Positions 42,815 through 51,696 of a DNA stretch of 64,000 nucleotides are shown piece after piece. A program made the position numbers and the translations under genes. Each line of letters begins with the position of its first letter. Positions within the stretch are counted from its first letter, which is position 1. Origin of the DNA: Litorivicinus sp965656605. Its GTDB lineage: Bacteria; Pseudomonadota; Gammaproteobacteria; Pseudomonadales; Litorivicinaceae. The notes under the pieces were generated by a model. The model did no database searches. It was not told where the DNA came from and saw only the letters and a list, made by a program, of their open reading frames with translations. The stretch covers positions 5,699 through 69,698 of the forward strand of contig CBFHLC010000006.1 in assembly GCA_965656605.1 (NCBI GenBank), written 5' to 3'.

Positions 42815-43410
42815 GCCAAGTCCTGAATTAATCGTTGGTGCAACCATTCTACTCGTCGATGCAGCTCAGCCAAAGTTCCCTCATTACCAAGCTGATAGTC
42901 CGCGATTTGCAGACGCTCGTCTCGGCTGGCCTGGGCATCTAGCGTGCGCTGTGCTGACTCGGCCGTGACCCCATCACGTGCTAGCAGTCGCTGAAGTTGG
43001 GTCTGGGGGCTGACATCAACCACCACCACGGCATCGGGCTCGTCAATCTGGCCGGTTTCAATCAGCAAAGGAATCATCCAAATCTGATAGGGGCCCCGGT
43101 CTGGTGCCTCGAGTTGCAGCCAGGTTTGACGGCGCACCTCGGGATGAACAATCGAGTTCAATCGATCCAAAGCATCGGGGTTTGAGAAGACTTGCTCACG
43201 CATCCAGGCTCGGTGATACGTGCCATCCGGCAGTAGGGCGTTCTCGCCAAAGGATTGGCTGATTTGACGCAGTACTGGGGATCCAGGCATTAGCAGCGAA
43301 TGGGCGATGGCGTCCGCATCCGTGACGCGAATACCCAAGGACTCAAAGTGTCGCGCGGCGGCAGATTTGCCGCTAGCGATCCCGCCGGTCAGTGCCACTA
43401 CAGGAGTCAT
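42811..43410 (-). CDS. coaE: Dephospho-CoA kinase
   Basis: A 199-aa P-loop kinase for the last step of coenzyme A synthesis. Walker A is GGIASGKS (9-16); VTDADAIAH and LNSIVHPEVRRQT are typical, as is PLLIETGQIDEPDAVVVVDVSP. It overlaps pilD by 4 nt and yacG by 4 nt, so it is translated within the pilus operon despite its unrelated role, as in Pseudomonas. Confidence 0.96.
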   Translation of the reverse strand: MTPVVALTGGIASGKSAAARHFESLGIRVTDADAIAHSLLMPGSPVLRQISQSFGENALLPDGTYHRAWMREQVFSNPDALDRLNSIVHPEVRRQTWLQLEAPDRGPYQIWMIPLLIETGQIDEPDAVVVVDVSPQTQLQRLLARDGVTAESAQRTLDAQASRDERLQIADYQLGNEGTLAELHRRVEWLHQRLIQDLA

Positions 43411-44294
43411 AGGCCGGCCACTTCAAAATAGGTGTTTTGGATTTGCTCGCCGTAGAACAGGGCCAATATGCCAGCTCCCGCCAGATAGGGGCCAAAAGCC
43501 ATAGGTGCCTGCGCTCCCATCCGTTTGAGGGCGATGCAGGATAGACCCACCACCGCTCCGACCAGCGAGGACAGCAAAATAATCATGGGCAGATACTGCC
43601 AGCCTAACCAAGCGCCAAGGGCGGCCAGTAATTTGAAGTCCCCAGCACCCATGCCGTGTTTGCCGGTCAGAATGCGAAAGATATGGAACACCGACCACAG
43701 GCTTAGGTAGCCCGCGACAGCGCCCCACAGTGCGTCTGTCAGCGACACCGGCCAAATTCCTAGGCCTGCGGCTATCAATCCCGCCCACGTCAGCGGCAGG
43801 GTCAGCTGATCTGGCAGTAATTGGGTGTCCAAGTCGATCAGTGTGAGCGTCCACAGCACCCAGACAAAGCCGATGGCCAAGACGGCTTCAACCGAGGGGC
43901 CAAAAACGCTGGTCGCCCACAAACCCAATACGCAGGTGAGGGCCTCGACGATCGGGTAGCGTTTGGATATCGGTGCTTGGCAGCTACGGCATTGCCCTCG
44001 TAGCAACAGCCAGCTGATGACGGGGATATTGTCACGGGCCTGAATCTGCGTATCGCAGTTGGGGCAGGTGCTGCGCGGGACATTTAGGTTGTAGCGCGGA
44101 GTATCTGGCTGGGTGAAGTCAGGTTCGGGCTGGCCTTGGTCAATCGCCGATAGCCACTCGCAATCCAGGCGCAGCTCGTTCTGCATCATGATCGGCAAGC
44201 GATGCACCACCACGTTTAAAAAGCTGCCGACCAGCAGCCCCAAAATAGCGATGCTGGGCCACCATAAACCGACGTCGACCAAGGTCTGAATCAC
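43407..44294 (-). CDS. pilD: Type IV prepilin peptidase / N-methylase PilD
   Basis: A 295-aa polytopic membrane aspartyl protease that cuts the leader of prepilins after Gly and methylates the new N-terminal Phe. The cytoplasmic zinc domain carries C77-P-N-C80 and C102-R-S-C105. The peptidase motifs are LIDLDTQLLPD (about 152-162) and GAGD (216-219). Its substrates are presumably the two PilA proteins encoded nearby, plus any type II secretion pseudopilins elsewhere. It follows pilC after 30 nt. Confidence 0.96.
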   Translation of the reverse strand: MIQTLVDVGLWWPSIAILGLLVGSFLNVVVHRLPIMMQNELRLDCEWLSAIDQGQPEPDFTQPDTPRYNLNVPRSTCPNCDTQIQARDNIPVISWLLLRGQCRSCQAPISKRYPIVEALTCVLGLWATSVFGPSVEAVLAIGFVWVLWTLTLIDLDTQLLPDQLTLPLTWAGLIAAGLGIWPVSLTDALWGAVAGYLSLWSVFHIFRILTGKHGMGAGDFKLLAALGAWLGWQYLPMIILLSSLVGAVVGLSCIALKRMGAQAPMAFGPYLAGAGILALFYGEQIQNTYFEVAGL

Positions 44295-44324
44295 GAACTA
44301 CTCCATCAATGAGCCGGTAGTGTA

Positions 44325-45575
44325 TTAGACGACCGAGCCCATCTGGAAGATAGGTAGGTACATAGCGATGACCAAACCGCCAATGACCACCCCCAGAAAC
44401 GACATAATCATCGGTTCCATCAAGCTGGTTAGGTTGTCGACCGAGTTGTCGACCGCGTCTTCGTAGTGGGTTGCAGCCTTGTACAGCATCTCGTCCAGCG
44501 CGCCGGATTCCTCTCCGATCGAGACCATCTGGATGACCATATTCGGAAAAATTCCGCTGGCGCGCATGCTGAACTGCAGCTGCTGACCGGTTGAGACATC
44601 GTCTTGAATGATCTTGATGGCGTCGAAGTACAATCGATTGCCCGAGGCACCTGCAGCGCTACCCAAGGCTTCAACCAAAGGCACGCCGGCTGCAAAGGTG
44701 GTCGACAGTGTGCGGCAGTAACGCGCGATCGCAGAGTTCGTCACAATTGGGCCTATTACCGGTGCCTTGAGTGCCGCTCGATCGATCAAGTATGCGAATT
44801 TATAAGACTTCTTGAGCGCGGTTTTCACACCAAATATCGCACCGATGATCACACCCAGTGCAATAAACCAATAGGCTTGCGCCCACTCGGACATGGCCAC
44901 CACCACTTGGGTAAAGGCCGGCAGCTCGCCACCGAAGCTGGTGAACATCGATTCAAACTGCGGGACCACCTTGATCAGCAAAATCGCGGTCACCACAAAA
45001 GCGACCACCAATACCGCGATGGGGTAGGTCATGGCTTTTTTGATTTTGGCTTTTAGTGCTTCGGTTTTTTCTTTGTACGTCGCCAGTCGATCCAGCATGG
45101 TCTCTAGCGCACCGGCTTGCTCGCCGGCATCGACCAATGAGCAAAACAGATCATCAAAGTGATTCGGCTGGCGCCTGAGTGCTTGGGCAAAACTGGTGCC
45201 GCCCTCAACATCTGACTTGATGGTCTTAATCAGATCTTTCATCGACGGGTTCTCAAGGCCATCCGCAACAATCTCGAACGCTTGAACCAGAGGCACGCCC
45301 GCTTTCATCATGGTGGCCAGCTGGCGTGTGAACACGGCCACATCCGCCGGTTTAATCGCCTTTTTTCGTTCGCCAAACAGAGGCTTGGCTTTCTTTTTGA
45401 CCTTGTCCGGGACGATGCCTTGGCGACGTAGCTGGGCCCGAACCAACGCAATGTTGGCCCCGCCAATCTCGCCGGATACTTTGCGTCCACGTTTGTCGGT
45501 GCCGCTCCAAACGAACTGATCTTTGTCGCTCTTTTTCGCGGTTTTCTGTCGGATCTCTGCTGCCGTGGAGGCCAT
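44325..45575 (-). CDS. pilC: Type IV pilus inner-membrane platform protein PilC
   Basis: A 416-aa GspF/PilC protein with two GspF domains: a first with VAVFTRQLATMMKAGVPLVQAFEIV, and a second with RYCRTLSTTFAAGVPLVEALG. Three transmembrane stretches are visible, at about 180-205, 230-250 and the C-terminal helix. PilC couples the ATPase PilB to pilin assembly. The N-terminus is basic and cytoplasmic. It starts 3 nt after the pilB stop. Confidence 0.96.
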   Translation of the reverse strand: MASTAAEIRQKTAKKSDKDQFVWSGTDKRGRKVSGEIGGANIALVRAQLRRQGIVPDKVKKKAKPLFGERKKAIKPADVAVFTRQLATMMKAGVPLVQAFEIVADGLENPSMKDLIKTIKSDVEGGTSFAQALRRQPNHFDDLFCSLVDAGEQAGALETMLDRLATYKEKTEALKAKIKKAMTYPIAVLVVAFVVTAILLIKVVPQFESMFTSFGGELPAFTQVVVAMSEWAQAYWFIALGVIIGAIFGVKTALKKSYKFAYLIDRAALKAPVIGPIVTNSAIARYCRTLSTTFAAGVPLVEALGSAAGASGNRLYFDAIKIIQDDVSTGQQLQFSMRASGIFPNMVIQMVSIGEESGALDEMLYKAATHYEDAVDNSVDNLTSLMEPMIMSFLGVVIGGLVIAMYLPIFQMGSVV

Positions 45576-45578
45576 CGG

Positions 45579-47282
45579 TTAGTCCTTGGTTACCCGGTTA
45601 ATTTCTTGCACGCTGGTGACGCCTTCCAAGACCTTTTTCAGGCCGGATTGGCGCAAGTTATCAAAGCCCTCTAGCTTGCATTGCTTGGCAAGCTCCAAGG
45701 CGTTGCCTTCACGCATGATGATTTCCGATAGCTCGGGGGTGACGCGCACGACTTCATACACGCCGACACGGCCCTTGTAGCCGTTCATGCATTGATCACA
45801 GCCAACCGGCTGGTAAAGGGTGTTGCTGGCAATGTCTTCTTCTTTGAAGCCCTCGGCCAGCAAAGCTTCTAGTGGGATATCCGCAGGTTGCTTGCAGTGT
45901 TTGCAAAGTCGGCGGGCCAGACGCTGGGCAATAATCAAGGACACCGAGGTTGCAATGTTGAACGCAGGAACGCCCATGTTGCGCAGTCGGGTCAGGGTCT
46001 CGGGCGCCGAGTTGGTGTGCAGGGTAGAGAGCACCAAGTGTCCGGTCTGTGCGGCCTTAATGCCGATCTCTGCGGTTTCTAAGTCTCGGATCTCACCGAC
46101 CATCACCACGTCAGGGTCTTGTCGTAGGAACGCGCGCAGGGCTTCGGCAAAGGACAGACCCACCTTGGCGTTGACCTGCACTTGATTAATGCCTTCGAGG
46201 TTAATCTCGACCGGATCCTCGGCCGTTGAGATATTGATCTCGGAGGTGTTGAGAATATTTAGGCCGGTGTAGAGCGACACGGTCTTGCCTGAACCAGTCG
46301 GGCCGGTCACCAAAATCATGCCTTGGGGCTGATTCAGCGCCTGCATGTACATCTCTTTTTGGTCGGGCGAGTAGCCCAGGGCATCAATGCCCATCTGCGC
46401 ACTGGAGGGATCCAAAATACGCAGAACAATTTTTTCGCCCCACAGCGTCGGCAAGGTGTTCACACGGAAATCGATCGCTTTGTTGGCGGACAGCTTCATT
46501 TTGATGCGGCCGTCTTGGGGAACCCGACGCTCCGAGATATCCATTTTCGACATGACTTTGATGCGGGCCGCCAAGCGTCCGGACAAATTGATCGGGGGGC
46601 GGGTGACTTCGTCCAACACGCCGTCCACACGATAGCGAATTCGATAGCTTTTCTCGTAGGGCTCGAAGTGAATATCTGATGCGCCAAGGCGAATCGCATC
46701 TAGCAGCATTTTGTTAACAAAACGAACGATCGGCTGATCGTTGCTGGGGTCTCCGTCGCCAGCACTCTCGTCTGCCGGTGCCGCATCATCGTCCAGATCA
46801 ATGTTGTCCAGGCCTTCGTCTTCCAAGTCACCCAGACTGGTATCCGAGCCCTCGGTAAAGGCTTGCAGGGCTCGGTTGAGTTTGTCGGCCTCGACCACGA
46901 TCGCCTCGGTGCTTAGGCCTGAGGCAAATTGGATTGCATCCAAGGCCTTCAAATCAGTCGGGTCGGCAATGGCAACAAACAAACGGCTACCGCGTCGATA
47001 CAGCGGCAGAGCTCGACATTCGGTAACAACTTTGGGATCCAGCAAATCGCGCGGCGCGATCGAAAAGTCGAATGCATCCAGATCCAAAACCGGCGTACCG
47101 AACAATTGGCTGGCGCTAAGGGCGACATCCCGAGCGTCCGCCAATTTCTCATTGACGATATGATCGGCAAAGGTGCGGCCCGCAGATTTCGCGCCATCCA
47201 GTGCTTTGGCTGCGACCTCTTCGCTCAAATAGGCCTGCGAGACCAGCTGCTTTGCCAGTCCCTGCAATACGACTTGTCCCAT
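45579..47282 (-). CDS. pilB: Type IV pilus assembly ATPase PilB
   Basis: A 567-aa hexameric extension motor. An N-terminal MshEN/GspE-type domain (1-140) comes first, then an acidic linker (150-182) and the ATPase domain, with Walker A GPTGSGKT (327-334), the Asp box, PDVVMVGEIRD (Walker B) and a tetracysteine zinc site CKHC/CDQC near the C-terminus. In related PilB proteins the MshEN domain binds c-di-GMP, which would fit the GGDEF protein encoded 1.3 kb away. It is divergent from pilA; the retraction motors PilT/PilU are not in the window. Confidence 0.96.
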   Translation of the reverse strand: MGQVVLQGLAKQLVSQAYLSEEVAAKALDGAKSAGRTFADHIVNEKLADARDVALSASQLFGTPVLDLDAFDFSIAPRDLLDPKVVTECRALPLYRRGSRLFVAIADPTDLKALDAIQFASGLSTEAIVVEADKLNRALQAFTEGSDTSLGDLEDEGLDNIDLDDDAAPADESAGDGDPSNDQPIVRFVNKMLLDAIRLGASDIHFEPYEKSYRIRYRVDGVLDEVTRPPINLSGRLAARIKVMSKMDISERRVPQDGRIKMKLSANKAIDFRVNTLPTLWGEKIVLRILDPSSAQMGIDALGYSPDQKEMYMQALNQPQGMILVTGPTGSGKTVSLYTGLNILNTSEINISTAEDPVEINLEGINQVQVNAKVGLSFAEALRAFLRQDPDVVMVGEIRDLETAEIGIKAAQTGHLVLSTLHTNSAPETLTRLRNMGVPAFNIATSVSLIIAQRLARRLCKHCKQPADIPLEALLAEGFKEEDIASNTLYQPVGCDQCMNGYKGRVGVYEVVRVTPELSEIIMREGNALELAKQCKLEGFDNLRQSGLKKVLEGVTSVQEINRVTKD

Positions 47283-47466
47283 AACTCTCCCGTTTCCAGT
47301 CCTATCAATATAGGAAGAAAACGTAGATTTGCTCTGCCTAGGAAGTTGCCAGGTTAAGGATTAGTACCTTTGGATCAGGCAGATCAATATTTCTTATCTA
47401 GTTTTACTGCATAGGCAGCGGCGAGAAGCGACCCCTGCGCTATCAACGATATTTTGGAGTAGTAAA
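47283..47466. promoter_or_regulatory. Divergent pilB/pilA intergenic region
   Basis: A 184-bp AT-rich gap that must hold the promoters of both pilBCD and pilA. No match to the sigma-54 element (TGGCAC-N5-TTGCA) that drives pilA in Pseudomonas was seen. A weak sigma-70-like pair, TTGGAT (47370) and TTATCT (47394), with 18-bp spacing, faces pilA. A GGAG ribosome site (47456-47459) sits 7 nt before the pilA start. Confidence 0.4.
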
Positions 47467-47883
47467 ATGAAGATGCAGAAAGGGTTTACCTTGATTGAAT
47501 TGATGATCGTGGTCGCGATTGTCGGTATTTTGGCCGCCGTAGCGATTCCTGCGTACAGCGATTACACGTCGCGCGCCAAGGTAAGCGAGGGCCTAGCACT
47601 GGCCCAAGGCATCAAAACCACGCTTGCCGAAAATATTAGCATGGGTAATACACCTACTGATGGAGTGACAGCGATTGGTACCGTCGGAAATGTAACTAGC
47701 ATTTCAGTGGCCTCAGGTGCGAGTGCAACGGCTGGAGAAATCCAAATCACCATGGCAGATCCCGCAGGAGTGCGGTTAGACCTGGAGTACACTGTTAACG
47801 GTGGAGTTATCTCGTGGGTATGTGAATCGCCTACCACAGACCATGCCGTGGTGCCCTCCGATTGCCGTAATCCGCAGGACTAG
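47467..47883 (+). CDS. pilA: Type IV major pilin, first copy
   Basis: A 138-aa type IVa pilin. The short leader MKMQKG ends at the PilD site, and the mature protein starts FTLIELMIVVAIVGILAAVA, with the Glu at mature position 5 needed for assembly. The C-terminal disulphide loop is bounded by C119 and C133. The globular part is small and rich in Thr, Val and Gly. It is followed by its own terminator and then by a second pilin with a nearly identical first 50 residues but an unrelated variable region. Confidence 0.96.
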   Translation: MKMQKGFTLIELMIVVAIVGILAAVAIPAYSDYTSRAKVSEGLALAQGIKTTLAENISMGNTPTDGVTAIGTVGNVTSISVASGASATAGEIQITMADPAGVRLDLEYTVNGGVISWVCESPTTDHAVVPSDCRNPQD

Positions 47884-47893
47884 CATCTTGGAT

Positions 47894-47916
47894 AAGGGCC
47901 CTCGGGCCCTTTTTTG
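47894..47916 (+). terminator. Terminator after first pilin gene
   Basis: AAGGGCC and GGCCCTT pair around CTCG and are followed by TTTTT. The stem is nearly the same as that behind the second pilin gene (AAGGGCCC/GGGCCCTT), as expected if gene and terminator were duplicated together. Confidence 0.9.
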
Positions 47917-48079
47917 ATAACTCCATCACAAAAACGAGATACACCGGTTCTCACTTTGCTTTCCTGTCCTACCTTTAACTCATCAGAAGGGCGGTACGGC
48001 CGCACACACCTGAACACAGTGGTAATACAGAAATACGGCAGCGGTTAAGCCATCGACTGAATTTCAAAGGAGAGTCGTC

Positions 48080-48520
48080 ATGCGCTCAACTCATACTCAA
48101 AAAGGTTTCACCCTAATCGAACTGATGATCGTGGTTGCGATTGTCGGAATTCTGGCCGCCGTGGCGATCCCTGCTTACAGCGATTATACGACCCGTGCGA
48201 AAGTGACCGAAGGGATCTCATTGGCTAGCTCAGCTAAATCTGTTGTGGCTGAAAACGCGATGGCAGGTTCATCGAGTCTAGGAGCCGGTTGGACAGCTCC
48301 TGGGGCAACAGCCAACGTCGCCAGTGTCGTCATTGCATCCGGAACCGGAGCGATTACTGTGACTTACGATGCGTCAATTGATACCAGCGGCACCATTATC
48401 TTTACCCCTACGGCGGGTGGCTCGGCTTTAGCCAGTGGTACGCCAGCCAGTGGAGCGATTGCCTGGACCTGCACCGGCGGTGACTTGGCAGCGAATTTCC
48501 GACCTGCCAACTGCCGCTAA
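48080..48520 (+). CDS. pilA: Type IV major pilin, second copy
   Basis: A 146-aa type IVa pilin with leader MRSTHTQKG, mature start FTLIELMIVVAIVGILAAVA and a disulphide loop bounded by C131 and C145, the same 13-residue spacing as the first pilin. The region between the helix and the loop is Ser/Thr/Ala/Gly-rich and differs from the first copy. It has a strong AAGGAG site 7 nt upstream and a 163-bp gap after the first pilin's terminator, so it is probably transcribed separately. One copy may be the main pilin and the other an alternative. Confidence 0.96.
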   Translation: MRSTHTQKGFTLIELMIVVAIVGILAAVAIPAYSDYTTRAKVTEGISLASSAKSVVAENAMAGSSSLGAGWTAPGATANVASVVIASGTGAITVTYDASIDTSGTIIFTPTAGGSALASGTPASGAIAWTCTGGDLAANFRPANCR

Positions 48521-48537
48521 CCTACCGGCAAATAACT

Positions 48538-48562
48538 AAGGGCCCCGCAGGGCCCTTTTTTT
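48538..48562. terminator. Terminator after second pilin gene, shared with the convergent GGDEF gene
   Basis: AAGGGCCC and GGGCCCTT form an 8-bp stem with loop CGCA and a T8 run on the + strand. The gene on the other strand ends at 48566, so the palindrome may serve both directions, though the - strand T run is short. Confidence 0.85.
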
Positions 48563-48565
48563 CTT

Positions 48566-49513
48566 CTACACATTCATCTCGCTACAGGTTGCGCTGCGCC
48601 GGGTATTGCCGCCAGCACCCTTGGCCTCGTACATCGCCTGATCGGCCACCTGCATCAAATCGTAGGCCCGTTTATTCACATCCATGCTACCGCCGGAGGG
48701 AATCAGCGTGGCGACGCCGACACTGGCAGTGACGATGCCCTCAGGATTGCTTGGGGTTTCCAGTCCCATCTGTCGAAAGGTCTCAAGCACTCGATCGGCC
48801 ACCGCGTTGGCGCCTGACTGATCGGTCGCAGGTAGGCCCAAAATAAATTCCTCACCGCCAAAGCGCCCCAGCACATCGGATTGGCGTTGCAGGCAATCAG
48901 CCAACCCTGCGCCGATTCGGCGTAACGCTTCGTCCCCGGCCAGGTGGCCGTGTGTATCGTTGTAGCTTTTAAAGCGGTCTACATCGATCAGCAGCAAACT
49001 CATCGGTGTATTAAAGCGCCATGACAGCGAGATGGCCTGATTCAACTCTTGATCAATACCGCGTCGATTCAGAATGCCAGTCAGGCGATCCCGTCGGGCG
49101 ACTTGCTCTAAATGGTCTTTGGCTTTTTTCAGGCCGCGTTGGGCCTCGACCAGGCGATGCATCGCTTTGAGCTGGCCAATCAGCACCTCGGGTTCAATCG
49201 GCTTGGTTAATACCGCATCGCCACCGGCGCGTAAGGATCGGCCGCGGGACTTGGCATCCAATACGCCGGTCATAAAGATGGTCGGCAGCCAGGAATCACC
49301 CTGCAGACTGCGGACTTGTTGGATCATTTCTAATCCATCCATCGCTGGCATGTGAATGTCCAACACCAAGCAGTCCAGCTCGCCTTTGGTGATTAGGGTC
49401 AGTGCACGATCGGGCCGATCGCACAGGGTTACTTCGATGTCTGTTTCGCCGGCCAGGGCCCGCTCAACCTGCTGCAGATCGTCGCGGTTGTCATCTACTA
49501 CCAATACACGCAT
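48566..49513 (-). CDS. Response regulator with GGDEF domain (diguanylate cyclase)
   Basis: A 315-aa cytoplasmic protein: a receiver domain (1-120) with acidic pocket DD (7-8), phospho-acceptor D52 and K104; a short helical linker (121-140); and a GGDEF domain with active-site GGEEF (219-223). The inhibitory site RQSD (210-213) lies exactly five residues before it, so product inhibition by c-di-GMP is expected. This is the PleD/WspR type of output. No cognate histidine kinase is adjacent. Its position convergent with the pilin genes suggests, but does not prove, control of pilus function or surface attachment. Confidence 0.93.
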   Translation of the reverse strand: MRVLVVDDNRDDLQQVERALAGETDIEVTLCDRPDRALTLITKGELDCLVLDIHMPAMDGLEMIQQVRSLQGDSWLPTIFMTGVLDAKSRGRSLRAGGDAVLTKPIEPEVLIGQLKAMHRLVEAQRGLKKAKDHLEQVARRDRLTGILNRRGIDQELNQAISLSWRFNTPMSLLLIDVDRFKSYNDTHGHLAGDEALRRIGAGLADCLQRQSDVLGRFGGEEFILGLPATDQSGANAVADRVLETFRQMGLETPSNPEGIVTASVGVATLIPSGGSMDVNKRAYDLMQVADQAMYEAKGAGGNTRRSATCSEMNV

Positions 49514-49593
49514 GGCTTACTCCTACTTGAGCACTAAGCCTATAGCTGGGCTAGCCGTGGCACAGGGCATGGGTCTCAAAAATGAGCGCTGAC

Positions 49594-50376
49594 TTACAGC
49601 CAACCTCGCATGGCATAGACCCAAATGCCGACTCGCTCACGCAAGTACTGCTGGCTGGATTCCAATACGTCGATTGCGGGTAGCCATTGCATCAGACTGG
49701 CCTGGCGTGGAACCACTTTGATGTCGGTGCTAAAGGGGATCCATTCGATGTTGGGCATGGCGGCTTGGTGGACAGCGAGGCTGCGCTGCATGTGAAAGGC
49801 ACTGGTGACCAGCAATACTCGAGTGGCGCCCAGGGCTTCGATCAGTGGGCGGGATTGAATCGCGTTCTCGTAGGTGGTCTGGCTGGCGCTTTCCAATATC
49901 TGATCTGCGACCGGTACGCCAAGATCGGACAGGAACAGGCTCATGCCCTCGGCTTCACTGCGTGTAATGCCACGCCACGCCATCGTGCCCCCGGACACCA
50001 TCACCATGGGGGCTTTACCGGCTTGATACAGGCGGGCGCCAGCCCATACTCGATCAGAGGCGCCGCCTAATTCAGGCTCGGGGCGGGACGGTATCGATGC
50101 GCCGCTGACACCGCCGCCCAATACGTAAATAAGATCGGCCGTTGGCGCCAGCTCGGTCAGGGTCGGTGGGTGACGTTGTTCCCATTGGCTCAAAATAGGC
50201 TCTGCCGTATACGGGGCAGACCAAAACCATAACCAGGCAATGGCAAAAACGCTGGCCAATCCGGACAGCTTTCGCAGACCCATCCAGCGTGCAAGTCCAG
50301 CTGCAATCAGCAAGTACAACGTGAAGTTCAGCGGATGAATCGCTGTCGATAGAATTTTGCTGAGTAAAACAGACAT
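49594..50376 (-). CDS. DUF218 membrane protein, ElyC/YdcF-like
   Basis: A 260-aa protein with two N-terminal hydrophobic segments (about 14-30 and 38-55), followed by a DUF218 domain from about residue 80 (DLIYVLGGGV, RVWAGARLYQAGKAPMVMVSGG, EAEGMSLFLSDLGVP, TYENAI, VLLVTSAFHMQRS). The layout and length match E. coli ElyC, which helps peptidoglycan synthesis at low temperature, probably through undecaprenyl-phosphate metabolism. SanA and YdcF are related alternatives. The neighbouring upstream gene is divergent. Confidence 0.82.
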   Translation of the reverse strand: MSVLLSKILSTAIHPLNFTLYLLIAAGLARWMGLRKLSGLASVFAIAWLWFWSAPYTAEPILSQWEQRHPPTLTELAPTADLIYVLGGGVSGASIPSRPEPELGGASDRVWAGARLYQAGKAPMVMVSGGTMAWRGITRSEAEGMSLFLSDLGVPVADQILESASQTTYENAIQSRPLIEALGATRVLLVTSAFHMQRSLAVHQAAMPNIEWIPFSTDIKVVPRQASLMQWLPAIDVLESSQQYLRERVGIWVYAMRGWL

Positions 50377-50448
50377 CGGGCCAGTATTGAGTAATCAAAG
50401 ATCAATGTCATGCTTAACGCTCAGTGCAATACAGCTAGGGGAATTCCC

Positions 50449-51696
50449 ATGTGGGTATGGTTGGGCGCAAGCCTGTTAAGTATGGCGGCAACGGCGGGGC
50501 AGCTTGAGCGCACGGATCGGCACGTGGTGCTGTTTCAGAGTGCTCCAGCCGAGTTGCAGGACCGCTATCAAGTCGGTGCCGGCCCCTATCGCTTAAGGAA
50601 TCTGCCCAATGCGCCGGTACTGGGTAGCTGCGCCTTTCCCGAGGCGGACATTCAGCGCGTCGATTATCCGCATCCCCAAATCAGCTTGGCGGTTGGGCAG
50701 TCGGTCAATCTGTGGATCCGCGATCCACGACTGGGTGATGCGTTTCAGTCGGCCACCGTCGCCTGGCATCAGCCTCCCGCCTACGGACTCACCCTAGAAA
50801 ACGGGCAGACCCTTCGTTGGCAGTCCGGTTCTGACTGGGCGCAATTGCTGCGGGCACCTGCACAGTACCCCGGTTTGACAGTCACGGGGGATGCCACGGA
50901 TGACTTGATTTTGCGTTGCGCGATCAATGGACCTCGTTGGCAGGCCCAGTATCAGGGTGTCCAGCGTGGCAATCAGTTAGAGCTGAGTCTGCAAGCCTTG
51001 ATTCGGGTGCCGCCGGGACAGAATTGGGGTGAGGTTGATCTGTCGCTATCCGCGGCGGTGGGCAACCCTGGGACTCAAGTGCGTGCGTTTAAGATGGAAA
51101 GCGTGATGGTCGACAGCGCAGGTGCTCCCAGTCTGGCCGATGGGGTTTGGCGTTACCGCTTTCCGCAGCCCGTGGCGCTGGATGGCGGGGCTCAGTTTTC
51201 TCAACGTTTGTGGATGAAAACCGCACAGATTAAACGCGTACACCGCATCAATGCCTACACCAGTGCTAGAAATGCAGCGACCCAAAGCCTCAGTGCCCGC
51301 CGGTCTTGGCTGATCGATAACACGCAAGGCCGCGGCTTGGGTGTCGCGATGCCGCCTGGTGCTATTCGCATTCAAGCCCAGCGTCAGGGTGACTACCCTT
51401 TGGCAGGTCAATCTCAACTACCCAGCTTGGCGGCTGGCGCCAGTCACTGGTTAGATCTGGGGCCGAGCCTTGCCGTGTCTGGACAGCTAGAAATGATTGA
51501 GTCTCAGATCATCGATCAGCGGGTGGAGTCGATGTGGCGAGTCACCCTGAACAACGATGATCCCGAGACAGCGACAATCGAGTTGAATCTGCAGATTCCG
51601 AATAAAGCTGAAATGTCAGAGGTCCCGACGCGCATTGATTTGGCGCCGGGGGAGCAACAGCAGCTGACGCTGCGTCTGTCCGAGGCTAGGCGCTAG
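50449..51696 (+). CDS. Secreted protein of unknown function, weakly DUF4139-like
   Basis: Not firmly recognised. A 415-aa protein with a Sec signal peptide (MWVWLGASLLSMAATAG, cut near 15-17) and no other membrane segment, so it should be periplasmic or outer-membrane associated. The body looks all-beta: alternating hydrophobic strands, one Cys pair (CAFPEAD and LRCAING) that could be a disulphide, and RVPPGQNWGEVDLSLSAAV, which recalls the DUF4139 motif. The end, PTRIDLAPGEQQQLTLRL, resembles an Ig-like strand pattern. The ATG at 50449 with TAGGGG 7 nt upstream is preferred over an earlier ATG at 50410. It is divergent from the ElyC-like gene and overlaps the convergent asparaginase gene by 11 nt. 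Confidence 0.7.
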   Translation: MWVWLGASLLSMAATAGQLERTDRHVVLFQSAPAELQDRYQVGAGPYRLRNLPNAPVLGSCAFPEADIQRVDYPHPQISLAVGQSVNLWIRDPRLGDAFQSATVAWHQPPAYGLTLENGQTLRWQSGSDWAQLLRAPAQYPGLTVTGDATDDLILRCAINGPRWQAQYQGVQRGNQLELSLQALIRVPPGQNWGEVDLSLSAAVGNPGTQVRAFKMESVMVDSAGAPSLADGVWRYRFPQPVALDGGAQFSQRLWMKTAQIKRVHRINAYTSARNAATQSLSARRSWLIDNTQGRGLGVAMPPGAIRIQAQRQGDYPLAGQSQLPSLAAGASHWLDLGPSLAVSGQLEMIESQIIDQRVESMWRVTLNNDDPETATIELNLQIPNKAEMSEVPTRIDLAPGEQQQLTLRLSEARR

